DNA from: Flavobacterium sp. N502540
GTDB taxonomy: Bacteria > Bacteroidota > Bacteroidia > Flavobacteriales > Flavobacteriaceae
Direction of reading: 5' to 3'
DNA: 64,000 bases
NCBI RefSeq assembly: GCF_025947365.1
Contig: NZ_CP110012.1
Location: forward strand, 2,790,001 to 2,854,000
The notes under the pieces were generated by a model. It saw nothing but the letters and a program-made list of their open reading frames with translations, did not search any database and was not told the DNA's origin. Both the position numbers and the translations under genes were made by a program. Below are positions 32,546-42,319 of the stretch, piece by piece (position 1 is the stretch's first letter; every line of letters starts with the position of its first letter).

Positions 32546-35092
32546 TTATAATGAATATTTTAAAGTGATACCATAAGTTCTTTGATCACCAAGTACAGCG
32601 GCATATTGTCCGGCATTTCCACCGGCAGGCAGCAATTGCTCATAGTAATCTTTGTTTAATAGGTTACGACCCCAGAACTGAACAGATAGTCCGTCTGATG
32701 CGCGGAATCCTAAACGAGCGTTAAAAATAGCATATCCCGGAACCACTAGGTATTTTGAAGCAGAAGGACTTGATGAAAATTCAGAACGTGCATAAGAATC
32801 AACCGCTAAGAAGATTTTTCCTTTGTTTCCGAAGAATTTTGCATGGTCAGAAAGCTCACCTCCTAAAGATCCTGCCCATTTTGAAGCACCCGGTAATTCT
32901 GTTCCGGAAACATCTTTAAAAGCTACAGGAGCTCCTGTTTCTTCTAATGGAAGTGGTGCATTGGTAAACTTAACATATTTTGCATCTGTATAAGTAGCGG
33001 CTGCATTTACAGTCAAGTGCTGGCTAAAAACAAAACTGGCATCAAGTTCAGCACCTCTTACACGTACTTTATCCGCATTGGCAAGATAACCACGGTTTAC
33101 ACCAAGTTCGGCAGCCTGAACATTGGTTTGAAAATCTTTGATTTCCGTATTAAAGAAAGTCAGATTAAATATGGAATTTTTGAACGGAGAAGTTTTTACC
33201 CCAACTTCATAATGATTTACTTTTTCAGGTTTGATTACCGCTAGATCCAATAATGGTAGTCCTTTTGAATCTGTTGGAAGTCCTGCAACATTCACACCCA
33301 CGGGTTTGTAACTTTTAGCGTAAGTCGCGTAAGCATTGATTTTGTCAGATGCTTTATAAGATACCGTTATGTTTCCTGAGAAATCGGTATTGTCTGTATT
33401 CGATGCAAAAGACTGATCTGAGTAAACCGATTTTTTAAGCGCCAGTAATGCCGGATCAGTAGTTTGAAGACCACCGTAAGTAGTACGGCTGTATTGAGCA
33501 TCTTTTTTGTCGAAGTTATATCTCACACCCGGTAATACATGTAAACGATCGGTAATTGCCCAGTCAACCTGACCAAAAACAGCAGCACTCGAAGCTCTAA
33601 TTCTGGCATCTGTTTTAATTCCGTATCCTTCAAAAAGTCCAGGAGTTTTCCATAGCGGACTGGTACTGCTTTGAGAGAATCTCCATTGAGCATTACCGGA
33701 TTCTTCCGTTCCGTCTGTTTGCGAAGTTTGATCAATAAAGAAGGCACCAACAACACCACTAAGTTTAGAAGTTAGCTGACCTGCGTAACGCACTTCTTGT
33801 GTAAATTGAGTCTGTCTGGTTGGGTTTTGAGACTTAGCCAAAACTTGTAATCCTGTAAAGTCCCTGTCATTTGATGGATCCCAGTTCCAAAAACGCCATG
33901 CAGTAGTGGAAGTAAGTGTTCCTGTTCCAATTTTAGTATCAATGTTAAGAGAAATACCTCCCATGTCCTGTCCTGAACGCCATGGTGTATCATGATCGAT
34001 TTTTCGATCAAAAGCATTTTGGCTTGGTAGCTGATAGTTTAAATCTTTAATGATAGCATTAAACTGTCTGTAACCAGCTCTTTGCGTAGGTGCGACACCT
34101 GCCACAACCTGTGCGTATCCATCCGGACGCTGCGTTGTGATATCGGCTGCCAGAATAATGTTAGTATTTTCTGACGGAGTAAAAAGCAATTGCCCTCTAA
34201 TTCCCTGATTGTTTAAGCTGTTTGTAGGTCTTCCTGTGGCCACATTGTCGATCAAACCATCGCGTTGTGTACCTGAAAAGGAGATACGACCGGCTACTTT
34301 TTTACCCAATGCTCCTGTAACTGATGCTTTTGCCTGAAGAAAAGCATAATTACCATAACTCACTTCAAAATCAGCACCAGAAGTAAAACTTGGTTTACGG
34401 GTTGTAATGTTAAAGGCTCCGGAGGTAGTATTTTTACCAAACAAAGATCCTTGTGGTCCGCGTAATACTTCAATTTGTTCTACGTCAATAAAATCAAGAG
34501 TAGTGGCTGCCGGACGGGCATAATAAACCCCATCTACATAAAAACCAACACCCGGATCGATACCATCGTTAGTAAGTCCGAAAGGAGAACCAAGGCTACG
34601 AATGTTGATTCCTGTATTTCTTGGATTTGAAGAGTATAATTGTACAGAAGGAACAAGTTCTTTAATTCGGTTTACATTAAATGCTCCGGTTTGTTCTGCC
34701 TGTTTACCGGTAATTACCGATACGGCGATTGGTACGTCCTGAACTTTTTCGATTCTGCGTCGTGAAGAAACCACTACTTCAATAAGTTCGTTTTCTTCTT
34801 TAATGGTTATTTGTAGCGGAGCTATAGGCAAATCGGTAAGTTCAATTTCAGTGGTTTTATAGCCTACATATTGAACTAATAAGGTTAGCGGAAGTTTTCC
34901 TCTGCTGTCGATGCTGAATTTACCATTTTGATCGGAAGTAGTATTTGAGGTTGTCCCTTTTATAACAATGTTTGCTGCTTCTAAAGGGATGTTTTCGCTT
35001 GTTTTAACAACACCTTCAATGTTTTGTGCAAATGATATAGAGAAGGTTAAAAAAGATAAGATTGTAAGTATATTTTTTGTCGAATTTTTCAT
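32546..35092 (-). CDS. TonB-dependent receptor
   Basis: The 848-residue protein has a signal peptide (TFSISFAQN), a CarboxypepD_reg-like domain (EGVVKTSENIPLEAANIVIK), a plug with VIEVLRGPQGSLFGKN-type sequence (EVLRGPQGSLFGKNTTSG) and a 22-strand barrel ending GITLKYSL. The plug and barrel style is that of iron-siderophore or small-molecule receptors rather than SusC, and no SusD follows. An Rrf2 regulator gene lies directly upstream on the same strand, suggesting control by iron-sulfur or sulfur status. The ligand is unknown. Confidence 0.93.
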   Translation of the reverse strand: MKNSTKNILTILSFLTFSISFAQNIEGVVKTSENIPLEAANIVIKGTTSNTTSDQNGKFSIDSRGKLPLTLLVQYVGYKTTEIELTDLPIAPLQITIKEENELIEVVVSSRRRIEKVQDVPIAVSVITGKQAEQTGAFNVNRIKELVPSVQLYSSNPRNTGINIRSLGSPFGLTNDGIDPGVGFYVDGVYYARPAATTLDFIDVEQIEVLRGPQGSLFGKNTTSGAFNITTRKPSFTSGADFEVSYGNYAFLQAKASVTGALGKKVAGRISFSGTQRDGLIDNVATGRPTNSLNNQGIRGQLLFTPSENTNIILAADITTQRPDGYAQVVAGVAPTQRAGYRQFNAIIKDLNYQLPSQNAFDRKIDHDTPWRSGQDMGGISLNIDTKIGTGTLTSTTAWRFWNWDPSNDRDFTGLQVLAKSQNPTRQTQFTQEVRYAGQLTSKLSGVVGAFFIDQTSQTDGTEESGNAQWRFSQSSTSPLWKTPGLFEGYGIKTDARIRASSAAVFGQVDWAITDRLHVLPGVRYNFDKKDAQYSRTTYGGLQTTDPALLALKKSVYSDQSFASNTDNTDFSGNITVSYKASDKINAYATYAKSYKPVGVNVAGLPTDSKGLPLLDLAVIKPEKVNHYEVGVKTSPFKNSIFNLTFFNTEIKDFQTNVQAAELGVNRGYLANADKVRVRGAELDASFVFSQHLTVNAAATYTDAKYVKFTNAPLPLEETGAPVAFKDVSGTELPGASKWAGSLGGELSDHAKFFGNKGKIFLAVDSYARSEFSSSPSASKYLVVPGYAIFNARLGFRASDGLSVQFWGRNLLNKDYYEQLLPAGGNAGQYAAVLGDQRTYGITLKYSL

Positions 35093-35292
35093 TTTTACAT
35101 TAAGTATATGTGATTAGTAGAATTTAAAATAAATTTTTTTTACCAACACATACACATTGTAGAAGAATAGTTTTTCACAGTTGTGAATGGAATAATATAA
35201 TTTCTTTGCAAAAGATTTTTCGATACATCGATTGATTGTGAATGTACTCTCATAGTTAAAACTTTAGTAAATGATTTGTTAATTATTTTTTG

Positions 35293-35330
35293 CAAATATA
35301 TATATAAATTCTATCGATTTACTAGGAATT
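35293..35330 (-). promoter_or_regulatory. Candidate promoter and Rrf2 operator of the TonB receptor gene
   Basis: A minus-strand -7 element TATATTTG lies at 35293-35300. Just upstream of it, 35307-35330 contains AATTC and GAATT arms around TATCGATTTACTAG, an approximate dyad placed between the -7 and -33 positions. An Rrf2-type repressor could bind there. No -33 TTG is present at the usual distance. Confidence 0.45.
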
Positions 35331-35343
35331 AGGAAATATTTTT

Positions 35344-35757
35344 TTATTTCTTGATGAGAGAGGCTATTGTGATGCCTTGCATGGCCTTAAGAGTCTCATC
35401 ACGAATGATCATTAAACCATGTCTTAAGCTGCATTCTTCCTCGGTTTTACAATCAGAGCATGGTTCGTAAAAGTTTAATGATGCACAAGGCAATAAGGCA
35501 ATTGCACCGTCAAATAAACGGTGAATTTCTGCCAGAGTGATGTCGTTTTTGGAGCGTATCAGATAATATCCGCCAAATTTTCCCTGCTTACTGCTTACCA
35601 AACGTCCTCGTTTCAGGTCTAATAAAATCTGTTCCAGGAACTTTTTAGGAATATTGGCTCCATCAGCGATTTCAATAGTTCTTGAAATGTGATTTTCTTC
35701 TTGTTCTGCTAAATAAAGTAAGGCCTTAAGGGCGTATTTTGCTTTATGTGATAACAT
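35344..35757 (-). CDS. Rrf2 family transcriptional regulator
   Basis: The 137-residue protein begins with the Rrf2 winged helix (SHKAKYALKALLYLAEQEEN, IPKKFLEQILLDLKRGRLV, KQGKFGGYYLIRS). A Cys-rich loop follows (LPCASLNFYEPC, CKTEEEC), containing the three or four Cys that could hold an Fe-S cluster. Rrf2 members include IscR, CymR and NsrR. It is 251 bp upstream of the TonB receptor on the same strand. Whether it holds a cluster or acts through a metabolic partner like CymR is not decided by sequence. Confidence 0.92.
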   Translation of the reverse strand: MLSHKAKYALKALLYLAEQEENHISRTIEIADGANIPKKFLEQILLDLKRGRLVSSKQGKFGGYYLIRSKNDITLAEIHRLFDGAIALLPCASLNFYEPCSDCKTEEECSLRHGLMIIRDETLKAMQGITIASLIKK

Positions 35758-35844
35758 CTTTGTTTTAATTATGAATTATAAATTGTGAGTTGTAAGTTGT
35801 GGGTAGTTAAACTTAAATTTTATTTTAAAATTTAAGTTTAAGGG

Positions 35845-35996
35845 GAAACCTGAAACCTGAAACCTGAAACCTGAAACCTGAAACCTGAAACCTGAAACCT
35901 GAAACCTGAAACCTGAAACCTGAAACCTGAAACCTGAAACCTGAAACCTGAAACCTGAAACCTGAAACCTGAAACCTGAAACCTGAAACCTGAAAC
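35845..35996. repeat. Tandem array of the 7-bp unit CCTGAAA (about 21.7 copies)
   Basis: An uninterrupted run of GAAACCT units spans 152 bp with no visible base change. It begins right after the stop of the Gly-rich TPM gene (minus strand) and ends near the upstream start side of the Rrf2 gene. Because 7 is not a multiple of 3, a frame across it reads the 7-residue period QVSGFRF; I do not consider that coding. The same CCTGAAAC word occurs in the inverted repeat after era. Confidence 0.95.
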
Positions 35997-35999
35997 TGT

Positions 36000-36827
36000 T
36001 TACCAGCCCCCGCTAGAACCTCCTCCAGAGAAGCCTCCTCCGCCAAAACCTCCGCCAAAGCCACCTCCGCCTCCGGATGATCCTCCGCCGAAGCCTCCAA
36101 ATCCTCCTCCGCCGCTTCTTCCAAGATTGCTTAGAATGATGACATCGAGCAGGCTAGGGCCGCCGCCTCCGCTATTATTGCCTGAATTGCCTCCGCCACC
36201 TCTTTTATTTCGGGACAGTAAAATTAATACAATTACGACAATTATAATAAAAGGCAGGATTGGAAAATCTTTTCCTTTGGTTTGTTTGCGCTCGCCTTTG
36301 AATTTTCCTTTAAAAACATCAATGATCGCATCTGTTCCTTTGTCAAGTCCGTTGTAAAAACTTCCGGCTTTGAATTCCGGAATAATTATATTTCGGATGA
36401 TTGTTCCGCCAATTCCGGCAGTCAATCGGTCTTCGAGACCATAACCGGGATTTATGGCAATTTTTTTCTCCTTTTTTGCCAGCAGGATAATAACACCATT
36501 ATCGTCTTTTGCAGTTCCTCCAATTCCCCAGGTTTGCCCCCATTTGGTTGCTAACTGACTTACATCTTCACCTTTTAAACTTTCGATTGTAATTACTACA
36601 ATTTGAGTAGTAGTGGAGTCAGAATAACGAATTAGTTTTTGTTCCAGCTGAGATTTTTCAGATGCATTTAAGATGTTGGCATAATCGTAAACCGAAGTTT
36701 GTAAACTTGGTTTTTCAGGTATTGTAAATTGTGCAAAAATACTGTTGCAGGTAACAAGCGCGATAAACAAAAGAGTAAACTGAAAAATTCTGTTGGAATT
36801 TGAGATTTTGTATTTGGAAATTTTCAT
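36000..36827 (-). CDS. TPM domain protein with Gly-rich C-terminus (YgcG family)
   Basis: The 275-residue protein has a signal peptide, then a TPM domain (VYDYANILNASEKSQLEQKL, QIVVITIESLKGEDVSQLA, WGIGGTAKDDNGVIILLAKK). A single membrane helix (PFIIIVVIVLILL) and a C-terminal tail almost only of Gly, Ser and Phe follow. TPM domains occur in membrane or periplasmic proteins implicated in photosystem repair or phosphatase activity; the function in bacteria is poorly known. It follows another TPM gene after 3 bp and a LemA gene, a common trio. Confidence 0.9.
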   Translation of the reverse strand: MKISKYKISNSNRIFQFTLLFIALVTCNSIFAQFTIPEKPSLQTSVYDYANILNASEKSQLEQKLIRYSDSTTTQIVVITIESLKGEDVSQLATKWGQTWGIGGTAKDDNGVIILLAKKEKKIAINPGYGLEDRLTAGIGGTIIRNIIIPEFKAGSFYNGLDKGTDAIIDVFKGKFKGERKQTKGKDFPILPFIIIVVIVLILLSRNKRGGGGNSGNNSGGGGPSLLDVIILSNLGRSGGGGFGGFGGGSSGGGGGFGGGFGGGGFSGGGSSGGW

Positions 36828-36830
36828 TAT

Positions 36831-37268
36831 TTATCCTTTTGATATTTCGTTTGATAATTCATTGCTGTCTCCTTCAGACCACGGAAAGTATTTTTTCAAT
36901 TGTTCGCCGGCATTCAAAATACCGTCGACAATACCTTGTTTAAAATTTCCGGATTTAAATTGTTGAATTAGGGCATCTTTGGTGCAGTCCCAAAAATCAG
37001 GAGTAACCACATCATTTATACCTTTGTCTCCGCAGATTGCAAAAGTTTTATCAGCAACGGCAAAGTAAAACAAAACCCCATTTTGAAGCTGGGTTTCGTG
37101 CATTTTTAATTCATGAAAAACTTCTAAAGCCCTTTCAAAAGGGACTTTAGAAGTACTTTGTTCTATATGTACTCTAATTTCGCCAGAAGTATTTTTCTCG
37201 GCCACGCGAATTGCTTCTACAATTTCCAGCTCTTCTTCTTTGGATAAAAAATCTTCTACTTTTGACAT
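36831..37268 (-). CDS. TPM domain protein, short form
   Basis: This 145-residue protein is a TPM domain without signal peptide or membrane helix: EEELEIVEAIRVAEKNTSGE, IRVHIEQSTSKVPFERALEV and GVLFYFAVADKTFAICGDKG. It sits between LemA and the Gly-rich TPM gene, 3 bp from the latter, so all three are probably one transcript and function together at the membrane. Confidence 0.88.
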   Translation of the reverse strand: MSKVEDFLSKEEELEIVEAIRVAEKNTSGEIRVHIEQSTSKVPFERALEVFHELKMHETQLQNGVLFYFAVADKTFAICGDKGINDVVTPDFWDCTKDALIQQFKSGNFKQGIVDGILNAGEQLKKYFPWSEGDSNELSNEISKG

Positions 37269-37324
37269 TGAAATAATTTTAGAGTTTAGATTGTTGATTT
37301 TAGATTATGATCTAAAAAACGGTT

Positions 37325-37912
37325 TTAGAATTTTACTTCAACCGGTTTGTCTGCACCTTCAACTGCATTAAAGTATGCTTTTTCTTTAAATCCAAACATA
37401 CCTGCAAATAAACTATTTGGGAATGTTTTGATGTGGTTGTTGTATGGTTTTACCGCTTCGTTGAAACGTGTTCTTGCCGTTAAAATCTGATTTTCAGTAC
37501 TAGCCAGTTCGTCTTGTAGTTTCAAGAAGTTTTCGTTTGCTTTTAATGTTGGATATTGCTCAACAGAAACCAATAATCTTGATAAAGAAGAAGATACGCC
37601 GCTTTGAGCTTTGTTGAATTCAGCAAGTTGTTCCGGTGTAATATTAGTAGGATCTACGGTTACACTTGTTGCTTTTGCACGAGCTTCGATAACAGCTGTT
37701 AAAGTTGATTTTTCGAAATCGGCAGCACCTTTTACAGTGTTTACTAAATTTCCAATAAGGTCATTACGTCTTTGGTAAGCTGTTTGAACATCTCCCCAGG
37801 ATTGCTCTACAGTTTGGTTTAATGTTACCGCAGTATTGTTAATCCCTTTAACCCAGCTGTAAATTCCTATAAGTACAACTGCTCCAATAATCCAAGGCAA
37901 AAATCTTTTCAT
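37325..37912 (-). CDS. LemA family protein
   Basis: The 195-residue protein has an N-terminal membrane anchor (FLPWIIGAVVLIGIYSWV) and a helical LemA domain: NQTVEQSWGDVQTAYQRRND, LIGNLVNTVKGAADFEKSTL, and NRFNEAV-like C-terminal helices with FPNSLFAGMFGFKEKAYF. LemA proteins are membrane-anchored four-helix bundles of unknown molecular role, regularly found with TPM proteins, as here. Spacing of 40 bp to the upstream MerR gene suggests read-through. Confidence 0.95.
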   Translation of the reverse strand: MKRFLPWIIGAVVLIGIYSWVKGINNTAVTLNQTVEQSWGDVQTAYQRRNDLIGNLVNTVKGAADFEKSTLTAVIEARAKATSVTVDPTNITPEQLAEFNKAQSGVSSSLSRLLVSVEQYPTLKANENFLKLQDELASTENQILTARTRFNEAVKPYNNHIKTFPNSLFAGMFGFKEKAYFNAVEGADKPVEVKF

Positions 37913-37952
37913 GTGTATTTAATTTAAGTTTGTTTCTGATTTAATTAATATC

Positions 37953-38285
37953 TTATAATTCGTTCTTAATATCGATTAATTGTGTTTTGATGGTCTCTAA
38001 TTTACGTATTATTTCGAATTTATCTAATGTTTTCTTTTGTCCTTCTTTCAAATGTGTTTTGGCTCCTTCAAGTGTAAAACCTCTTTCTTTAACCAAATGA
38101 TAGATCAATTGTAAGTTGGTAATATCTTCGGGCGTAAACATTCGATTGCCTTTGGCATTCTTTTTTGGTTTCAAAATGTCAAATTCGCTGTCCCAAAACC
38201 GAATCAATGATGCATTGACATTAAAAGCTTTGGCTACTTCGCCAATGCTGTAATATCGTTTATCTTTTGAAAGCTCAATATGCAT
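37953..38285 (-). CDS. MerR family transcriptional regulator
   Basis: The 110-residue protein has one MerR winged helix near its N-terminus (RYYSIGEVAKAFNVNASLIR, FWDSEFDILKPKKNAKGNRM) followed by a short coiled helix. It lacks a ligand-binding C-terminal domain. It lies between the M23 peptidase and lemA genes on the same strand (48 and 40 bp), a conserved-looking arrangement. Target genes are unknown. Confidence 0.92.
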   Translation of the reverse strand: MHIELSKDKRYYSIGEVAKAFNVNASLIRFWDSEFDILKPKKNAKGNRMFTPEDITNLQLIYHLVKERGFTLEGAKTHLKEGQKKTLDKFEIIRKLETIKTQLIDIKNEL

Positions 38286-38333
38286 GTTTCTTAATTTTCT
38301 ATATTTATTCCAAAAATACTACTTTTTGCAGTA

Positions 38334-39311
38334 TTAATCTAATGACTGATTTTCCTGGTTTGCCATTTGTGAAATGGCCACATATTCGACTGCCGAAATA
38401 TTGCCGTAATAGAAGTTCAGCGGATTTACGACTTTACCGTCTTTGTGTACTTCATAGTGACAATGCGGTCCTTCAGATCTTCCTGTGCTTCCCACGTAAC
38501 CAATAACATCGCCTCGTTTTACACGTTGTCCGGGTCTGCAATTGTATTTGCTTAAATGCGCATACAAACTTTCGTAGCCAAAACCATGCCTGATGACCAC
38601 ATGATTCCCAAATCCGGATGCCGAATTATCGGCTCGTTCGATAACGCCATCTCCTGTAGCATAAACGGGAGCACCTGTTTTGGCGGTGAAATCCATTCCG
38701 TTATGCATTTTTCGTACTTTCGTGAACGGGTCGGTTCTGTATCCAAAACCGGAAGCCATGCGTATTAAATTCTCATTTCGTACAGGCTGAATGGCCGGAA
38801 TTGCCAGCAATAAAGTGCCTTTTGTACTGGCTAATTTTAAAATTTCATCTAACGATCGAGACTGAATCGCTAATTCTTTAGAGAGACGATCTATTCGTTT
38901 TGTGGTATTTAAAACCAGTTGAGAATTGTTGTAACCTTCTAAATCTTTATATTTTCGGGAATCTCTGAAACCTGCTTTTCGAATAGAATCCGGAATTTCG
39001 GCTTTGTTAAAATAGACTCTGTAAATGTTATTGTCTCTGTTTTCTAATGTCTCGGCTACGGCATCGATTTCATCCATTTTTCTGTTTAGAATGGCATATT
39101 GTAATTTCAGATTTTCAATTTCTCGTGCCTGTAAACGATCTTTTGGCGTTTCAAAATAGGGAGTATTGATTAAAAGTATAAAAACTAAAAAGCCAAATAA
39201 TGCCGAAGCCAATAAAAACAGTAATGCATAGCCAACTTTAGCCCTTTTTCGGGTCTTTATTTTTGTATAAGCCAGATTTTCTGAGTCGTAATAATATTTT
39301 ACTTTCGCCAT
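38334..39311 (-). CDS. Membrane-anchored M23 family peptidase
   Basis: The 325-residue protein has a membrane helix at about residues 27-50 (YALLFLLASALFGFLVFILL), a coiled-coil segment (REIENLKLQYAILNRKMDEI) and a C-terminal LytM domain. The zinc ligands are visible in HNGMDF and in GPHCHYEV, with YAHL between. Such proteins cut peptidoglycan cross-links or activate amidases in the periplasm. It is the first gene of the minus-strand M23-MerR-LemA-TPM-TPM set and is divergent from alaS. Confidence 0.94.
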   Translation of the reverse strand: MAKVKYYYDSENLAYTKIKTRKRAKVGYALLFLLASALFGFLVFILLINTPYFETPKDRLQAREIENLKLQYAILNRKMDEIDAVAETLENRDNNIYRVYFNKAEIPDSIRKAGFRDSRKYKDLEGYNNSQLVLNTTKRIDRLSKELAIQSRSLDEILKLASTKGTLLLAIPAIQPVRNENLIRMASGFGYRTDPFTKVRKMHNGMDFTAKTGAPVYATGDGVIERADNSASGFGNHVVIRHGFGYESLYAHLSKYNCRPGQRVKRGDVIGYVGSTGRSEGPHCHYEVHKDGKVVNPLNFYYGNISAVEYVAISQMANQENQSLD

Positions 39312-39325
39312 ATTTTAAAATACCC

Positions 39326-39571
39326 TATTTTTGCAGCTTGTAAAATAAGTTAGTCGAACAAATTTAGTAAATGTTTCAGATGTTCACAGCTTTTTTCAAG
39401 AATAAAACAATTTAGATAATGTGTCAATTTGATAATTAGATAATGTCTTAAATGCGAAATTTATTGTTTGGAACTTTAAATTTTGTATTAAAAAGAGGTA
39501 AGTATCACATTTTCAGATTAACATGTTTCTAATTAATTATCACATTTTCAAATTGACACATTTTCTAATTT
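39326..39571. other. Intergenic region upstream of alaS with an inverted repeat
   Basis: A plus-strand TATTTTTG (-7-like) lies at 39326-39333. GTGTCAATTTGA (39421-39432) and TCAAATTGACAC (about 39549-39560) are exact inverted copies, each followed or preceded by AT-rich TTATCACATTTTC text. These are probably intergenic repeat words rather than a gene. Confidence 0.5.
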
Positions 39572-39575
39572 TAAT

Positions 39576-42206
39576 ATGAAATCACAAGACGTACGTAAAC
39601 AATTTTTAGATTTTTTTGAGAGTAAAGGACACACTATTGTTCCTTCAGCTCCTATTGTACTTAAAGACGACCCAACCTTAATGTTCAACAACTCGGGAAT
39701 GGCCCAGTTTAAAGAATATTTTTTAGGAAACGGAACGCCAAAAAGTCCAAGAATTGCCGATACACAAAAATGTCTTCGTGTTTCAGGAAAGCATAATGAT
39801 CTTGAAGAAGTAGGTATCGATACTTATCACCACACGATGTTTGAGATGCTGGGGAACTGGTCTTTTGGAGATTATTTCAAAAAAGAGGCTATCAACTGGG
39901 CTTGGGAATTATTGACAGAAGTGTACAAAATTCCAAAAGAAAATCTTTACGTTTCGGTTTTCGAAGGAAGTAAAGAAGATAATGTGCCGTTTGATCAGGA
40001 GGCTTGGGATATCTGGAAAGAATTAATTGATGAAGATCGCATTATTCTGGGGAATAAAAAAGACAACTTCTGGGAGATGGGAGATCAGGGACCATGCGGA
40101 CCTTGTTCTGAAATTCACGTTGATTTGCGTACTCCGGAAGAAAAAGCAGCCGTTTCAGGAAAAAGTTTAGTAAACAACGATCATCCTCAGGTGGTTGAAA
40201 TCTGGAATAATGTATTCATGGAATTCAATCGTAAAGCTGATGGGTCGTTGGAAAAACTTCCTGCGCAACACGTTGATACCGGAATGGGATTTGAGCGTTT
40301 GTGTATGGCATTACAAGGAAAAACATCCAATTACGATACCGATGTTTTCATGCCTTTGATTAGAGAAATTGAAACTATCACCGGGGCAAATTATACTGTT
40401 AAAGCATCAAACGAAGCGGAAGAAAAAGTAAATATTGCGATTCGTGTAATTGCAGACCACGTTCGTGCGGTAGCTTTTGCTATTGCTGATGGACAGTTGC
40501 CGTCAAATACCGGTGCAGGTTATGTAATTCGTCGTATTTTGCGTCGTGCTATTCGTTATGGATTTACTTTCTTAAATATAAAAGAAGCTTTCATCTACAA
40601 GTTAGTAGAAACTTTAAGTGAACAAATGGGAGATTCTTTCCCGGAAATCAGAACTCAAAAAGCACTTTGCTCGAATGTGATTCGCGAGGAGGAAAACTCT
40701 TTCTTACGTACTCTTGATCAGGGATTGGTACTTTTAGATGCTGTGATTCTGAACAATTCAGGAGATACCATCGATGGTAAAAAAGCTTTTGAATTGTATG
40801 ATACTTACGGTTTTCCGATCGATTTAACAGCTTTGATTCTTTCTGAAAAAGGCTTGAAATTAGACGAAAAAGGATTTCAGGAGCAATTGCAATTGCAAAA
40901 AGAACGTTCCCGTGCCGCTTCAAAAGTTACTGCAGGGGACTGGAATGTTTTGGTAGAAGATGATATTCAGGAGTTTGTAGGCTACGACAGATTATCGCAT
41001 CAGGTAAAAATTACGAAGTACCGCAGAGTGGATAGCGTGAAAGACGGAGAAATTTATCAATTGGTTTTCAATGCAACTCCATTTTATGGTGAAAGCGGAG
41101 GACAAACAGGAGATAAAGGATATCTGGAAGCTCAAAATGGTGATATCGTTTATATCATTGATACTAAAAAAGAAAACAATCAAACAATCCACCTGGCAAA
41201 ATCGTTGCCTGAAAATTTAACAGGAACATTTAACGCGGTTGTGGATGCGCTTCAGAGAGCAAAAACATCATCAAATCACTCGGCTACGCATTTATTGCAC
41301 CAGGGATTGCGTAAAATATTAGGAACACACATTGAGCAAAAAGGATCTATGGTTCGAAATACTTCTTTGCGTTTTGACTTCTCTCACTTCTCAAAAGTAT
41401 CCGATGAGGAATTAAAAGAAGTAGAAAATTTTGTGAATGCAAGAATTCGTGAAAGTTTGCCTTTAATCGAAAAAAGAGCTATTCCGAAAGATCAGGCTCT
41501 CGAAGAAGGAGCAATTGCTTTGTTTGGAGAGAAGTATGGTGACTTGGTTCGTATGATTAAATTTGGTGATTCTGTCGAATTATGTGGTGGAACTCACGTA
41601 GCAAATACTGCTGATATCTGGCATTTCAAAATTATTTCAGAAGGAGCTGTAGCGGCAGGAATCAGAAGGATTGAAGCAATTACGAGTGAAGCTGCAAAAG
41701 ATTATTTTGAGTCTCAATTGCTTTCTTATGATGAAATTAGAGAGACCTTGAAAAATGCTCAGGATCCTGTGAAAGCGATTCAGTCTTTACAGGAAGAAAA
41801 CATTCAGTTGAAAAAACAATTGGAAATCTTGTTGAAAGATAAAGCCAAAAACATGAAAGGTGATTTGGCTAAAGAATTGCAGGAAATCAATGGCGTTCAG
41901 TTCTTAGCAAAACAAGTAGATTTAAATCCGGAAGGAGCAAAAGATTTGGCTTATGAATTGGGTAATTCTTATAATAATCTGTTTGTAGTTTTCGCAACTG
42001 CACAGGAAGGAAAACCAATGCTGACTTGCTATATCTCTAAAGAAATTGTAGCAGAGAAAAACCTAAACGCCGGACAAGTAGTTCGTGAATTAGGAAAATA
42101 TATCCAGGGAGGAGGAGGAGGACAGCCTTTCTTCGCCACTGCAGGAGGTAAAAATGTTGATGGAATTGCTGAGGCTTTGGCTAAAGCAGTTGATTTCGTG
42201 AAGTAA
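39576..42206 (+). CDS. alaS: Alanyl-tRNA synthetase
   Basis: The 876-residue protein has the complete AlaRS architecture: class II catalytic domain from [19 protein letters not shown], tRNA-binding middle domain, editing domain with HSATH (H568, H572) and CGGTH (C670, H674) as zinc/editing residues. A C-terminal coiled coil and the [16 protein letters not shown] region follow. It charges tRNA-Ala and hydrolyses mischarged Ser/Gly. Length is normal. Confidence 0.99.
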   Translation: MKSQDVRKQFLDFFESKGHTIVPSAPIVLKDDPTLMFNNSGMAQFKEYFLGNGTPKSPRIADTQKCLRVSGKHNDLEEVGIDTYHHTMFEMLGNWSFGDYFKKEAINWAWELLTEVYKIPKENLYVSVFEGSKEDNVPFDQEAWDIWKELIDEDRIILGNKKDNFWEMGDQGPCGPCSEIHVDLRTPEEKAAVSGKSLVNNDHPQVVEIWNNVFMEFNRKADGSLEKLPAQHVDTGMGFERLCMALQGKTSNYDTDVFMPLIREIETITGANYTVKASNEAEEKVNIAIRVIADHVRAVAFAIADGQLPSNTGAGYVIRRILRRAIRYGFTFLNIKEAFIYKLVETLSEQMGDSFPEIRTQKALCSNVIREEENSFLRTLDQGLVLLDAVILNNSGDTIDGKKAFELYDTYGFPIDLTALILSEKGLKLDEKGFQEQLQLQKERSRAASKVTAGDWNVLVEDDIQEFVGYDRLSHQVKITKYRRVDSVKDGEIYQLVFNATPFYGESGGQTGDKGYLEAQNGDIVYIIDTKKENNQTIHLAKSLPENLTGTFNAVVDALQRAKTSSNHSATHLLHQGLRKILGTHIEQKGSMVRNTSLRFDFSHFSKVSDEELKEVENFVNARIRESLPLIEKRAIPKDQALEEGAIALFGEKYGDLVRMIKFGDSVELCGGTHVANTADIWHFKIISEGAVAAGIRRIEAITSEAAKDYFESQLLSYDEIRETLKNAQDPVKAIQSLQEENIQLKKQLEILLKDKAKNMKGDLAKELQEINGVQFLAKQVDLNPEGAKDLAYELGNSYNNLFVVFATAQEGKPMLTCYISKEIVAEKNLNAGQVVRELGKYIQGGGGGQPFFATAGGKNVDGIAEALAKAVDFVK

Positions 42207-42210
42207 TTTT

Positions 42211-42257
42211 TTAGTCTCGCAAAGACTCAGAGTCGCAAAGTTTTTTTTAAGCTTTGC
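42211..42257 (+). repeat. Left inverted repeat of the GxxExxY element (also alaS terminator)
   Basis: CTCGCAAAGACTCAGAGTCG then CAAAG, eight T and AAGCTTTGC is an inverted match to 42706-42750. CGCAAAG and CTTTGCG within it also pair locally and are followed by a T9 tract at 42262, so it probably terminates alaS. Confidence 0.75.
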
Positions 42258-42319
42258 GGCTTTTTTTTTAGCTAATTAATTCAATATAGGTTTTTTCTTT
42301 AGTTTTGTAAGAAGATAAA

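Noticed and set aside
35845-35996. Possible CRISPR array
   Set aside because: The unit is 7 bp with no spacers and no cas genes are nearby.
35825-36124. Minus-strand frame with seven-residue periodic QVSGFRF protein
   Set aside because: It is only the 7-bp tandem array read through three frames and it overlaps the Gly-rich end of the TPM gene in another frame.
36127-36357. Plus-strand Pro/Leu-rich ORF
   Set aside because: It is the complement of the Gly-rich tail and adjacent coding of the TPM gene.
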